A stretch of DNA of 64,000 nucleotides, taken from the NCBI GenBank assembly GCA_964058845.1, contig CAXKVR010000138.1:806001-870000 (forward strand), read 5' to 3'. Under the pieces are notes generated by a model. The model was given only the letters and a program-made list of their open reading frames with translations, searched no databases and was not told where the DNA came from. The translations under genes and the position numbers were made by a program. Shown piece after piece: positions 53,785-64,000 of this stretch. How positions within the stretch are numbered: the first letter of the stretch is position 1; each line of letters starts with the position of its first letter. Source of the stretch: Carex sylvatica (Eukaryota; Streptophyta; Magnoliopsida; Poales; Cyperaceae).

Positions 53785-55089
53785 CGAAATTTTTATAAAT
53801 ACCCAAAAACAAAACAAAATTATCAAATCTACCCAATTTTTGAAAGAATCTCGAAAATTACCCAATCCGGTTACTCGTAACCGGATATTCAATTTCTTTC
53901 CGCTCACCCAATGTCCGGAAATGGAAAAAAATGTCCGCTTACTGGGTAAGCAAAAATATTGGGAATTTCTTACTGGGTAAGCGGAAAGAGGTTCGGTTAC
54001 TCAGCTAGCAGAAAGTTGGTTTTTTTATACGCAATTTTCATTTTCGTTTTCGTTTTCGTCGTTTTTTTTTTGTTATTTTTAATTCAAAATTAATTCATTG
54101 TTTTCGAAAAATTTAAACTAATCTAAACTGTTTAAATTTTTTTATAATTTTTTCTAAACCATTTTAAATTACCTAAATTATTCTAAACCATTTCGGAACC
54201 AATTTGCAATTTAAATTATTTTACAACATTTTAAAATTTCCTAAATTATTCGGGCGCTAATTTGAAATTTTCTAAATTATTCTATACCATTTTGGAACTT
54301 TCTAAATTATTTGGGCACCATTTTCAAATTTCTTAAATTATTCTACACAATTTTGGAATTTTATAAATTACTCTAGACTGTTTTGGAAATTTATAAATTT
54401 TTCAGAAACAATTTTAGAATTTTCTAAATTTTTCTACACTATTTTGAAATTTTCTAAATTATTCTACACTATTTTGGAACTTTCTAAATTATTCGGACAC
54501 CATTTTAAAATTTTCTAAATTATTCTACATTATTTTAGAATTTTCTAAATAACTCTAAATGATTTTAAAATTTTCTAAACTAATGTAAACCGTTTTGGAA
54601 TTTTCTAAACTAATCTAAACCATTTGAAAATTATAAAAATTATTTCGACAATAATCTAAACCGTTTTGAAATTTTCTAAATTATTTGAACAACAATCTAA
54701 ACTATTCTAAATTATTGAACTAATAATCAAAACAATCTAAACAATAATCCAAATAATTCTAAAAAATATTATACTATTCTAATATTCTATAAATAAAAAA
54801 ACCTGAGAAGATCGGCGACGCAGCCCCGCTTATCTGCTTCTCTTTTCTTCCTTTTCTGCGTGCTTTCTCCATTTCTCCTTTTCTCTGCGCTTTCTCCTAG
54901 CTGAGTAACCAAACCTCTTTCCGCTTATCTAGTAAGCGGACATTTTTCCCATTTCCGAGCATTGGGTGAGTGAAAATAAATTGAATATCCGGTTACTCAG
55001 TAACTAGATTGGGCAATTTTCGAGTTCTTTCAAAAATTGGATAGATTTGGTAATTTTGTTTTGATTTTGGGTATTTATAAAAATTTCAG
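53785..55089. mobile_element. Non-autonomous MULE with 10-bp TSD
   Basis: Its ends are inverted repeats of about 240 bp: left CGAAATTTTTATAAATACCC, right in reverse complement CTGAAATTTTTATAAATACC, continuing through AAATCTACCCAATTTTTGAAAG and AACCGGATATTCAATTT to TTACTCAGCTAG. The 10-bp direct repeat AGAAAAGTAC flanks it (53775-53784, 55090-55099). The interior is a degenerate repeat of TTTCTAAATTATTCTACAC words (54080-54780). Beside the right TIR a minus-strand purine-rich leader ends at a donor-like CTTCTCAG/GTTTTTTT (about 54796), as in MULE-A and MULE-B leaders. It looks like a deletion derivative of a larger element. No coding. Confidence 0.82.
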
Positions 55090-55099
55090 AGAAAAGTAC

Positions 55100-55894
55100 A
55101 TATCGTTACATTCTTATTGTGTATTTTGTTTCTGCATTGTAAAATAGAGTAAAACTAAGGTGTTTCTAAGTTCACCGAGCTCCTTTGTGAACTCAACTCT
55201 AAAATTTATTGGATTGGCTTCAAACATCGAATTCAAACTGTTGAAATCCATCTATCTTACAAGTAATGTGTTTATATGCAAAAATTTCAAACTTTCGAAT
55301 TAATTTAATATAAAGTCAAGCTGTTAAAATTAGAAGGTTTATAAATTAATTTTAATGCATTTATTTTTTGAATATTTTTTGACCTTTTGACTCTATATAA
55401 AATTAATTTGAAATTTTAACTTTTTTCATGTATTTCAACGGTTTGAATTCATCGTTTAAAAGCAATCCGATAGATTTTTAAGTTGAGTTCACAAAAAATA
55501 TATCTATAAATTTAGGAACACCCTAATTTTACTCTTGTAAAATATATCTATAAATTTGTTTTCTTTTGAGGTGCATTAATCGTTTAATTGTTTTCTTTTG
55601 AGAAATATTTTTTATCTCATTTAATTTATTTCGTTATTTATTTTTTATGCATTTATTGCACATATATGAGGAGAAAAAAGTTAAAGGACAAATTAAATAT
55701 AAAAAGATAAAAGAATTCTCTCAGCTCTAAATAATCAAAATTGGACTTTCAAAACAGCGGTTACACCCTTTTTTGCATGATCTGAACAAGGAAAATACCT
55801 AAAAGGCGTTAGCATATAAAACCAAGTTTTGATTAATAGAAAAGTAATAATTCACCGGTAACAACCTTTTTTTGCAAGAAAAAAAGAGCTTATA
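55100..55894. other. Intergenic, nothing recognised
   Basis: AT-rich. A degenerate inverted pairing occurs between about 55160-55330 and 55370-55530 (ACCGAGCTCCTTTGTGAACT and TTTTTAAGTTGAGTTCACAA), suggesting an old MITE. Ends are not fixed. Confidence 0.4.
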
Positions 55895-55895
55895 A

Positions 55896-56160
55896 ACACT
55901 ACTAAAAAAAAAACCATTTCCCATCGATTGAAATCGCACTTTATTATCTGTTTTTTATCCAATGCATATCGCTCCGATAGAAAATGTATGTACATATACC
56001 ATCAGGTAAAAACCGATGGCATTAGTACTTTTCCCATCGGTTGAAGGTTTTTCAACCGATGGTGTTAGTACTTTTTCCATGGTTTTCCATGATTTTCAGT
56101 TCTTTTTACCATATGTTTTTGACAATGAACCGATGGTGTTTGATTATTTTTTTCTTTTTT
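55896..56160. mobile_element. CACTA-like terminus with ACCGATGG subterminal repeats
   Basis: CACTACTAAAAAAAAAACC is followed by several CCATCGGTT/AACCGATGG words in both orientations, the usual look of a CACTA subterminal region. The partner terminus is not certain; TTGTTAGTG near 58972 is a weak candidate without matching target duplication. Confidence 0.45.
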
Positions 56161-56949
56161 ATATATATATTTTTAGAATGTTTTTTTTTTTTTTTTCCCT
56201 CAAAGATGTTTCTAGCCTCCAATATTGCTAGCAAATAATATTCAATAATCACAAATAACATTCAACAATCACGATTCCAACAATTAATCAAATTATATCA
56301 ACCATGCCACTAAACAATAATATAATAACAATTAATTATTAAAATATTACAATTACACATGATCATCTCACTAGCATTTGTATACTAATTTATAGCTATA
56401 TCAAATATTTCATAAAGAAACAATTTAAAACAACCAAAAGTGCCTAAACTGAAGCATCTTTACTTAATATAAAAGTTTCAAATCATTATACTTTTTAAGA
56501 CTTGGTCCAAATTCCCTCATAAGGTTAAGCTCTTATTGATCACACTTCAAAATCACACTTCAAAGAACAAAAATATAAGGGAACTAATAAGCAATTATAC
56601 ACCACTATTGTTATATATATAAATTAATTTTCTATTTAGTATGCTTATTCTATTTCTGTCTGAAATTCTTTAAACTAAAACCTCATGAAAATAGTTGAAA
56701 CCCAAAAAAGTATGATGTACCAGATATATGTTAGTCATTTGGCAACTGAGACACTTTAAGTTATACTCCATATGATTGTAGGATGAAAATTTCTAATGTG
56801 ACCAACTAAAAAAGTATACTGAAGATACAAGCAAGAGTCAACAGTATCAAGTGCATTCAAGATCACCGACTAGTAGGAACTAGTGGAAAGGAAGAAGGCA
56901 AAACCTGAGTTTCCAAAATTGTAATCCTAGAAAGGCTTTGAGAAAGGCG
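56161..56949. other. Non-coding between CACTA-like end and gene-like locus
   Basis: AT-rich; nothing recognised. If the minus-strand locus is a gene this holds its 3' flank. Confidence 0.4.
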
Positions 56950-58931
56950 CTCATTCAAAGATCTTCTTTCTCCTCAGCTGCAGCAGCCTTTGCTTCTGCG
57001 TCCTGTCCACATAGAAAATCCAGGTAAATGACCATAACTACAATGCATAATGAGCAATTAGTATAAACACAAAATTCAATAAATAGACAATTGTTGGTAC
57101 TAAATGGTACTGGACTAGCTTAGTTAAAGATAGTACCTTAAGCTTTGAGTTAAGCCTTTGTTTCTCCTCTTCAAATTCCTGAATCTGTCCCAACTAAACA
57201 AGAGAAGAGGTCAACAAATGTGAACTCATTTTAAACTGCTAAATAAGAAGTTTAAGAAGTGTCAAGAGAAAAAGTTGTGTGACTGATACCTTGGCGCATG
57301 TGGTCTTCAATAAGTTTTATGAGCTCTGATCTGTTTGGTAATCTTGTCATAGAAAAAAGAAATAAATTGGGAACAAAAATTGGGAAAGAAAAAAAAATGA
57401 GAGGATAACACTTTACCATGGTAAACAGCTGGATCAGTAATCGAGACTTTTAGAAGTACAAAAGCAGGAGCTGATTCAACCCTTAACCTGATTTTGTTGA
57501 CCCAGAAATAGAAATTTTAATTCAGTACAGTAAATTAACTATTCAGGCAAAAAAGCAATAAAAAGTAAACTCCGTAGAATATAGGACTCCATATCTATTA
57601 AGGAATTGCTGAGGAACTCCCAACTTTTTTTAATTTTTCAAAGCCCCTACTTTATTATATAGATCAAAACTAACTCCTCATGTACAGTTAAAAAAAAAAG
57701 GTCATTTTCATAAATCTGGTTCAGGTACAGTACCAGCATACAAGTAACAAAATGAAAGAAGTGATGTATAATTAAGAGTTCAAATTTGAAAAAATACGAG
57801 TTCCACCAAAATTGATTTCAACCATGCCAGTATCAGCTAAACCATCTAGTAGACTAGCTGCACATTTTTTTATATAAATTCATTAATGTATTTCTCTTCA
57901 TGGCATCATAAATTTGTACACATATCAGGTGAATGTAGTATGCATGATCAAATACACAAACATCTAAATATTTTGGTAAAATATCAGGGCATGCAAATCA
58001 AATGGTACTGCACAAATAAATCAATGGTATGTAAGTCAAATTGAACTACACAGGTACAGTGGTATAATTAAAGGATAAGTGTACCAATTATCTTCCAGTT
58101 GTCAGAAAACTAAGCACACCGAGGGCTCCAGTTTGAATAAACCTAATTTAAAAAATAAATAATAAGATCAAGACTTCAGTGGCAAATTGTCACATATAAC
58201 ATAATTGTTATTTTACATCAAGTATATCAAAATAATAACATGCATTTATATTATGTACTGAAAACTTACTTGAACAAGCAGTAACTTTTCTCTATCAGCA
58301 CTTGACATGAGCTCCTCATGTCCAAGTACATTAAAAGCATCTATGGTTGAATCTACAAAGAACCATACCATTGGTCCACTTTTATTAATAAAATAGTTCA
58401 AAAACTTACAAGTTTTTTTGACAAATTTTTATAATTCTTTGTAAATTAAGCTGTATATGCTAACAAGTCTGCAAATACTATCCACTATTGCTTTGATAGC
58501 ATCATAGTCAACATACTTTTGGTTATGCAAATAATGCCCAACAATTAATAAAAGAGTTAAATTATTTGAAAATGAACTACTTAACAACAACAAAAATTGT
58601 CCTATCAGATATCAAATTGAAGCACGAAGTCGATATAACAAAATTGTCCCATTGAAAGAACGTTAACAGTAAATATAATAAAATTGAAGCACGAAACCTC
58701 AATCACTGTGCACTTACAAAAAGAAGGAGAGGGAAAGGTAGAAACCTTCGACAATTGAGCTGTTAAAGTAGCCAAAGTCGCCATTAGCGAAGAATAGAGA
58801 GTAGCCGAAGTCGACAATGGAGGTTCGATGCCTGGTCCCATCGTTTTCTCGAAGAATTCACAGAGTGATTTGAAGAGAAAAAAGTCATGCCAGATCGTTT
58901 CTTCTCTGCTTTGTTGTTTTCCTCTGATCAT
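56950..58931 (-). pseudogene. Unresolved minus-strand multi-exon gene-like locus
   Basis: Coding-like islands with splice-like borders, from high to low. 58841-58746 reads MGPGIEPPLSTSATLYSSLM and ends QLSK at a GTTTCT donor. 58515-58465 reads YVDYDAIKAIVDSICRL. 58353-58270 reads STIDAFNVLGHEELMSS in one frame. Near 58140-58090 is FIQTGALGVLSFLTTGR. Near 57490-57420 is VESAPAFVLLKVSITDPAVY. Near 57330-57292 is ELIKLIEDHMRQ. 57195-57138 reads IQEFEEEKQRLNSKLK. 57003-56958 reads DAEAKAAAAEEKEDL then TGA. Phases fail at two or more joins, so it is either a decayed or captured gene copy or I have mis-set some borders. The end would be an acidic coiled coil. I do not recognise the family. Confidence 0.35.
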
Positions 58932-59021
58932 ATGAGGCGGAGAGAATTCTGGAAAGAGAGAAAGATTTGGTTGTTAGTGTGACATTATGAATTTTATAAT
59001 AAATATTCTATACTGACTGAT

Positions 59022-61586
59022 TGAGTTAAGGCGTCACGAATCGAATAATAAATATAGAAAAACGGTCCAGTGCGGATGGATGACCCGCACTGCGGGTGGC
59101 TTCACCCGCACTGGGACAAGTTCTTTAATAAACGGCTGCAATTTCTCTGGGTGCGGATGGTGGTGCGGATGGGCACACGCACTGCGGGTGAGTTCTATAC
59201 TCTTCTGAAAATTTCGCTAAGTACTGAATGCGGATGGGAGCATCCGCACTGGCCTCAGTGCGTCCGCACTAGGCTCGGACATTTTTCTGCACCGTGAGTG
59301 CGGTTGGACGGATCCGCAGTGCGGATGATCGGTCCGCACTGGGGTGTGTATTTGCTATTTGCGCAGAATGCGGCTGGATGGATCCGCAGTGCGGATGAGT
59401 GATCCGCACTGGGGTGTATTATGTGCTATTTTTGATATTTTTGAGGGACTTATGAGCAAAATGGACCAAATAACCTTTCTCTTCCTCTTTTTAATAAATA
59501 AAAATATTACATAAGGGCTTAATTGTGAAATAAAACATTTACATAAAGGGCCTATTTGTAATAAACATTTTCAAGTTTGGTAATATTAATAAAATGGAGG
59601 GGTATATGTGCAAAATTCCAATTATTAAACGAAATCCCTTTCTTCTTCATTTCATTCCACCGTAATATTTGAAGGAATTCGTAAGGCTAGGGTTAGAGCC
59701 GAACCAAAAGGGAAAGAGAGAGAGAGAGAAATTGAGCGCGGAAACTGATCGAACTGACCGGAAAATCGAGAGTCGAGCTGAATTGACGATCCTTGATCGA
59801 ATAGAAAGCTTCAATTTGGTATATATCTTTCTCCCTTGGTAATTTCTTGAAAATTCTAATTTATTCGATTTATTCGATTTGTCATGATTTCGGTTGAAAT
59901 TTGTAATTAGGGTTTCGTAATCGAGTTCTAGCTCGATTAGTTGTTAATTTGTGATAATTGATACGATTTATCTTCCTTTTCTCTTGGAAACCCTAATTTC
60001 ATTTGATTTGTTATATTTTGGTGAAATTCGAAGTCGAATTTGATTTGAAATGTTATAACTCGATAATCGGATTGATTTGCTTGTGGAATTTGGAATTGAA
60101 CTAGGGTTTCGGGGTTGGATTGAAATGGAAAGAAATTATGATAGTTTCATGTGAAACTCTGGAAATTGTTGGAATTAATCGAGTTATAACTTCGTTAAAA
60201 ACCTATTGGATATTAATCGAAAGCGTTAATCGAATTTAACGTGTAAAATAGGTGGTAATCATACGAGGCAAAGGATTTCTGGATCGTTCGAGACGCCTGA
60301 GCCTTAGTCGAGCGTGCTATTACTCAGGTGCGGGGTTTCTGGACTTGTCTGATAGTTTATATTCAGAAATTAAACTGTGTTTTGATTCATGTAATTAAAC
60401 TGTGTTTCGATTCATATGCATTGCATTGCCCAAATAAAGTGAAACTCGAATTGTTTAAATCTGATTGATTTGCATGCTGGTATGGTTATTATTTGTGTTG
60501 ATCTGAATGATCTGATTTTGGAATTAAAGTCACCGTGCTTTATATCACCATCGGTTGGTGGATATGGTATTATGGTCATCCACCGTGATGACGTCACCCA
60601 GGGGGTGAATCCAGATTTGTCAAGTCTGTGCACGGACTGTGACGCTCAGTGTTCTAAAGCTTTAGATCGTCTGACCTTCGGCAGTTCCCAGTACCGGTTG
60701 GGACGAAGGGTAAGTGACTTTGTACTATGATTTTGGATGTGGTGACTGTGTATCGGATGGCATTACCCAGGGGGTATTGCGTTTGGATGGTCAGTTGGAT
60801 TTATATGGACTTTCCGGATATGAATTGGAACCAGACTTTTAATTAAACAGTTAAGCCTGTAACTACAGATGAGTGTCATGAGAAAAGGTTTTACCTGGTA
60901 CAGCCGTCTGTAGGTGTCTGTAACCCTACAGATGAGTGGGAACGAATTGGGGTCCAGTTTGGTGGAACATCTGTAGTTACTACCAGATATTCTGAAATCG
61001 AGTTAAACCAAATATTGTGTGCTTGAATTTCATCTTGGCAATTCCTGATTTGTGATTTCATTTGACTAAATGTTGTCGGGTTTGTGCATTCATGTTTATA
61101 TATGATTATAAACTGATCTGAGCTTTATTTGCTTTTTATTTTGAATATAATCTGTGATTGCAAGTCCAGGGACGATTTGTGGCAATTTATCGCACTGAGA
61201 ATTCAATTCTCATCCCCTCTTTTGGGTAAATTTTTCAGGTACCGGTTCGGTGGATCCGAGAGAGACACGAGATCGGTAGGCCTGGTTTTCACCGTTGCTT
61301 AGCTGTCTGGTATTGTGACTAGAGACATGTATAGATTTATGTTTTGATTGTATATATATATATGTGTTCTCTATGTCATTTGGTGATACGTATCCATCGA
61401 GATACGGATTTTGTATGATATTACCTGACCAGTTGGGATTTGTGAACTGTTTTTCTTAGTTATTTGTTGATTTTGTTGGTGTGTTTTACTTTCTATTATA
61501 TCGTACTTGCCTTGTAGGCATACGGGCAACTGTATGTCTACGGCAGGAGGCACCCGTCACGCCTCGTGGGGCTGCGGGGTGTGACA
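59022..61586 (+). repeat. Gypsy 5' LTR (left limit approximate)
   Basis: It ends GGGGTGTGACA at 61586. The left limit is taken at TGAGTTAAGGCGTCACGAAT because it begins TG and starts a change in composition; this is inference. The interior has a GC-rich array of GTGCGGATG/CATCCGCAC words (59070-59420). A purine-rich leader near 59715-59735 may mark the transcript start region. Confidence 0.55.
59070..59420. repeat. GTGCGGATG / ATCCGCAC array in the LTR
   Basis: Roughly a dozen direct and inverted copies of TGCGGATG, CCGCACTG and variants in 350 bp, for example GGATCCGCAGTGCGGATGA twice near 59310 and 59380. It is potentially strongly structured and rich in CG within an AT-rich neighbourhood. 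Confidence 0.7.
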
Positions 61587-61600
61587 GGTCCTTCCCCGGT

Positions 61601-61612
61601 TGGTATCAGAGC
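61601..61612 (+). promoter_or_regulatory. Gypsy primer-binding site
   Basis: TGGTATCAGAGC, the initiator-Met tRNA complement. It is 14 bases downstream of the apparent LTR end, longer than the usual few bases. Confidence 0.9.
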
Positions 61613-61748
61613 ATGGTTTAGAACCTGAACCAGACTTGTTTGGATACGAGAGTGGTATACGTATTAATGGGGTCGTCGCGAATATGCGAATTTCGTATGA
61701 TAAGTAAGGAATATCGAATGTTATAAACTAACTGTGTTTATTCAGAAA

Positions 61749-62696
61749 ATGGAAACACCACACCGAGGTAGAGGTAGACCTCGGAGGAATCAGGAATTGA
61801 TTATCGAGCCGGCTGTGGATCAGGCTGGAGCTGGTCCAGCTGGTGCTGAGGGAGCTGGTGGCGCTGGAGGAGCGCCAGGTAGAGACCGGGACATAGATGA
61901 CCGGCTGATTGCGGCCTACGAGAGAGGTCGCCAAGCAGAGATGCGGGATGCAGCACCGGTGGTTCGCGGTGGTGCACCCGAAGAGTTTAGAAGGCTTTAT
62001 GATTCATTTCTGCGCTTGAATCCGCCGCGCTATGATGGAACCGGCGGGTATGCGGCAGCCGAGGAATGGCTGGCGCAAATAAATGCAAAGCTGAATTTAT
62101 GCCGCGCACCTGAGGATGATAAAGTAGAGGTAACTGAGCAGCAACTGGAGGGTGACGCAAGGTTCTGGTGGGACGGGGCCCGACGCAGTTATGTCGGGGA
62201 GGAAGCGAGAATTCCGTGGGAATGGTTTGAGCAGCAGTTCAATCGGAGATTTCTGAGTAATATCCAACGTGAAGCGCTGCGGAGGAAGTTTCTGGAATTG
62301 AGGCAAAATGGGCGTCCGGTGGGGGATTACAATAGTGAATTTCTGGCGTTATCGCGTTATGCATCAGATATTCAGAATGACGCGGCAAGGTATCACAGGC
62401 ACTATTTGGATGGTTTAGATGGAAATATCTCGATGATTGTTGATACTCCGACTGCTACGGAGTTGCAATCTATGATGGATCATGCAGAACAGATAGAGAT
62501 GCATGGTAAGAGGAGGAAAGAGCAACTGACCGAAAGAAATGTAAAACAGAAGGATGCTCAGAGTGGGCAAATGTCAAGGTCGAGGGGAGGACCATCATTT
62601 GCTAGACCCCCTCGGTCGAATATGGTGCCGAGACCCCCGTTTAGACAGATCTCTATGCCGGGTTTTAGACCGGTGATTCCTTCGCAATGGTGCTGA
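61749..62696 (+). CDS. Gypsy gag
   Basis: 315 residues from ATG 61749 to TGA 62694. A basic start (METPHRGRGRPRRNQE) is followed by a Gly/Ala-rich spacer and a retrotransposon gag (capsid) domain: RLNPPRYDGTGGYAAAEEWL, LEGDARFWWDGARR, FNRRFLSNIQREALRRKFLE and LDGLDGNISMIV. The frame stops just before the zinc knuckle, so the ancestral gag continued into the downstream frame. The most likely change is CGA to TGA. Confidence 0.88.
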   Translation: METPHRGRGRPRRNQELIIEPAVDQAGAGPAGAEGAGGAGGAPGRDRDIDDRLIAAYERGRQAEMRDAAPVVRGGAPEEFRRLYDSFLRLNPPRYDGTGGYAAAEEWLAQINAKLNLCRAPEDDKVEVTEQQLEGDARFWWDGARRSYVGEEARIPWEWFEQQFNRRFLSNIQREALRRKFLELRQNGRPVGDYNSEFLALSRYASDIQNDAARYHRHYLDGLDGNISMIVDTPTATELQSMMDHAEQIEMHGKRRKEQLTERNVKQKDAQSGQMSRSRGGPSFARPPRSNMVPRPPFRQISMPGFRPVIPSQWC

Positions 62697-64000
62697 TCGT
62701 GCAATCAAGCGCACGACGAGGTTGAGTGTAGGCGCAAGGCTAGCGCTTGTTTCGTATGTGGTAGCGCGGGACATTGGGCGAGGGAGTGCCCGAATGCGCT
62801 TATGAGGATGCAAGGCGCTGGTAGCGCGGGAGGGTCCGCTAGCGTTGGGCGCGGAGCGCCGACGTGGCGTGGACGTGGCGCATCTCAAGCTGGCGGGGCT
62901 AGCGCTAGCAGGGCTAGCAGCGCCGGTAGCGCCGGCAGGAACGACGGCAGGGCGGCGGCGCATGCGCTTAACATAGCTGGAAATTCGCGTAACGCTGCAA
63001 CTGCGCTGGGAGATGGCCAGACTGACGTCATGACAGGTATACTCTCTATATCTGATCAGGATGCGTATTGTTTGATTGATACGGGGTGCAGCCATTCTAT
63101 TGTGTCGAGGGAATTGGTAGAAAAAGGGAGTTGGCCAATTGAGACGTGTAATCAAGTTGTAAATGTTCAAACCCCGTTTGGTTCAACCGATCAAGGAATC
63201 ACTTTATGCCGAAACCGAAAGATTAAGATAGATGGAAGAGAGTTCGAGGCGGACTTGTTGGTGATGGAGATTACCGGCTACGACGTGTTATTGGGTATGG
63301 ACTGGTTGACGAGACACGCTGCTACTATTGATTGTCCGCATCGTCGGATTTATTTCGCGAATTCAAGAGGTATGTCTTGCATACTCAATTGTAGAGAAAT
63401 TGGGAAACTAACACCGTGTATTTCGGCTGTAGAGATGAAACATTTGTTAGAATCAGGGTGTGATGCTTACTTGGCGGCCGTGGTTTATGCGTCTGCGGCA
63501 GTTCCAGAAATCAGCACCATTCCGGTGGTTTCGGAATTTGTGGATGTATTTCCGGAAGAGATTGTAGGGTTGCCACCTGAACGAGAAGTGGAGTTCGGTA
63601 TCGAACTGGTACCGGGCACAACACCGATTTCAAAAGCGCCGTATCGAATGGCACCGGCAGAACTGAAAGAACTCAAGGCACAGTTGGAAGATATGTTGGA
63701 GAATGGATTTATCAGACCTAGCACGTCACCATGGGGCGCGCCAGTATTGTTTGTCAAGAAGAAAGATGGAACATTGCGGTTATGTATTAATTACCGCGAG
63801 TTGAACAAGGTAACTGTGAAAAATAAATATCCGTTACCTCGGATTGACGATCTGTTTGATCAGTTACAGGGATCCTCAATATATTCAAAGATTGATCTGA
63901 GAACAGGGTATCACCAGCTGAGAATACGGCCAAGCGATGTGGATAAGACAGCGTTCCGTACAAGGTACGGGCATTATGAATACCTAGTTATGCCGTTTGG
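62697..64000 (+). CDS. Gypsy pol (zinc knuckle, protease, RT), partial
   Basis: Same frame as gag, open from 62697 to the window end. It begins with a Cys pair (SCNQ...EC) and the zinc knuckle [14 protein letters not shown] (C-x2-C-x4-H-x4-C). An Ala/Ser/Gly-rich spacer follows, then the aspartic protease with [14 protein letters not shown] (about 63066-63107) and [10 protein letters not shown]. The RT N-terminal half has [51 protein letters not shown] and [18 protein letters not shown] is cut before its YxDD box. There is no own start codon near the beginning, so expression would need readthrough of the TGA or an alternative start. Confidence 0.88.

Larger units (their letters stand above)
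59022..64000 (+). mobile_element. Gypsy LTR retrotransposon, truncated by window edge
   Basis: A 5' LTR (about 59022-61586), initiator-Met-type primer site (61601-61612), gag and pol in Gypsy order up to the middle of reverse transcriptase. Sequence style (Gly/Ala-rich gag, single long gag-pol frame, LTR ending GGGGTGTGACA) suggests a chromovirus of Tekay/Del type, but the chromodomain would lie outside the window. The 3' LTR and TSD cannot be checked. Confidence 0.85.

Noticed and set aside
58605..58931. Single 108-codon reading of the first exon through its intron (ending LSMGQFCYIDFVLQFDI)
   Set aside because: A good donor (TCGAAG/GTTTCT) ends the plausible exon at 58746 and the remainder looks intronic.
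1..64000. tRNA, rRNA, CRISPR array, bacterial operon features
   Set aside because: None seen; introns, LTR elements and plant gene families make this plant nuclear DNA. The TGGTATCAGAGC sites are primer-binding sites, not tRNA genes.

Overview
The window is nuclear DNA of a flowering plant, probably a eudicot. It is AT-rich and intron-bearing, with MULE (Mutator-like) transposons, Copia and Gypsy LTR retrotransposons, many foldback MITEs, and two recognisable host genes: an NFRKB-like chromatin protein and a Lambda-class glutathione S-transferase (GST). I cannot name the species. No rRNA, tRNA, CRISPR or organellar gene was seen.

Layout. 1-4.8 kb is intergenic: a Mutator-type MITE (69-465), a possible terminal exon of an unidentified gene (922-1161), a hAT-like MITE (1940-2283) and a foldback MITE (about 4152-4587). 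4797-15388 is a complete MULE, here MULE-A. It has about 145-bp terminal inverted repeats (TIRs), a perfect 9-bp target duplication (CTACCAAAT at 4788-4796 and 15389-15397) and two convergent genes with open reading frames. One is a three-coding-exon MuDR-type transposase on the plus strand. The other is an eight-coding-exon plant-mobile-domain (PMD) gene on the minus strand. Each appears to start from a promoter beside a TIR, with a purine/pyrimidine-biased 5'UTR exon and a 5'UTR intron full of tandem repeats.

15.4-17.3 kb is anonymous. About 17.3-35.24 kb is a second, older MULE of the same architecture, MULE-B. Its transposase carries two nonsense codons and a frameshift, its PMD gene has a nonsense codon and a lost splice donor, and its left TIR was not found. 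A 9,397-bp Copia element (20074-29470) splits its transposase, with 2,011-bp LTRs, a 5-bp target duplication (GACAC), an initiator-Met primer site and a polypurine tract. The two LTRs look identical although gag-pol is wrecked.

35.4-40.2 kb is a pile of transposon remnants: a CACTA-type end, a GGGTA/GGGTC-rich block, and two long palindromic elements, one holding nested MITEs. 40695-43898 is the intronless-CDS NFRKB-like gene. 45716-48639 is the GST gene, whose eight short exons I assembled by hand with consistent splice phases to a 241-residue protein. 48.6-55.9 kb holds MITEs, a local duplication and a non-autonomous MULE (53785-55089, 10-bp target duplication). 55.9-58.9 kb has a CACTA-like end and an unresolved minus-strand gene-like locus. 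From about 59.0 kb to the end runs a Gypsy element: one LTR, primer site, gag, then pol with one in-frame stop before the zinc knuckle, cut by the window edge within reverse transcriptase.

Functionally, the transposase should act on the TIRs of its own family, and the PMD partner has an unknown role in these elements. The Copia and Gypsy copies would need proteins supplied in trans, or in the Gypsy case perhaps readthrough. The host genes act in chromatin (NFRKB-like, INO80-associated family) and cytosolic or plastid thiol chemistry (GSTL).
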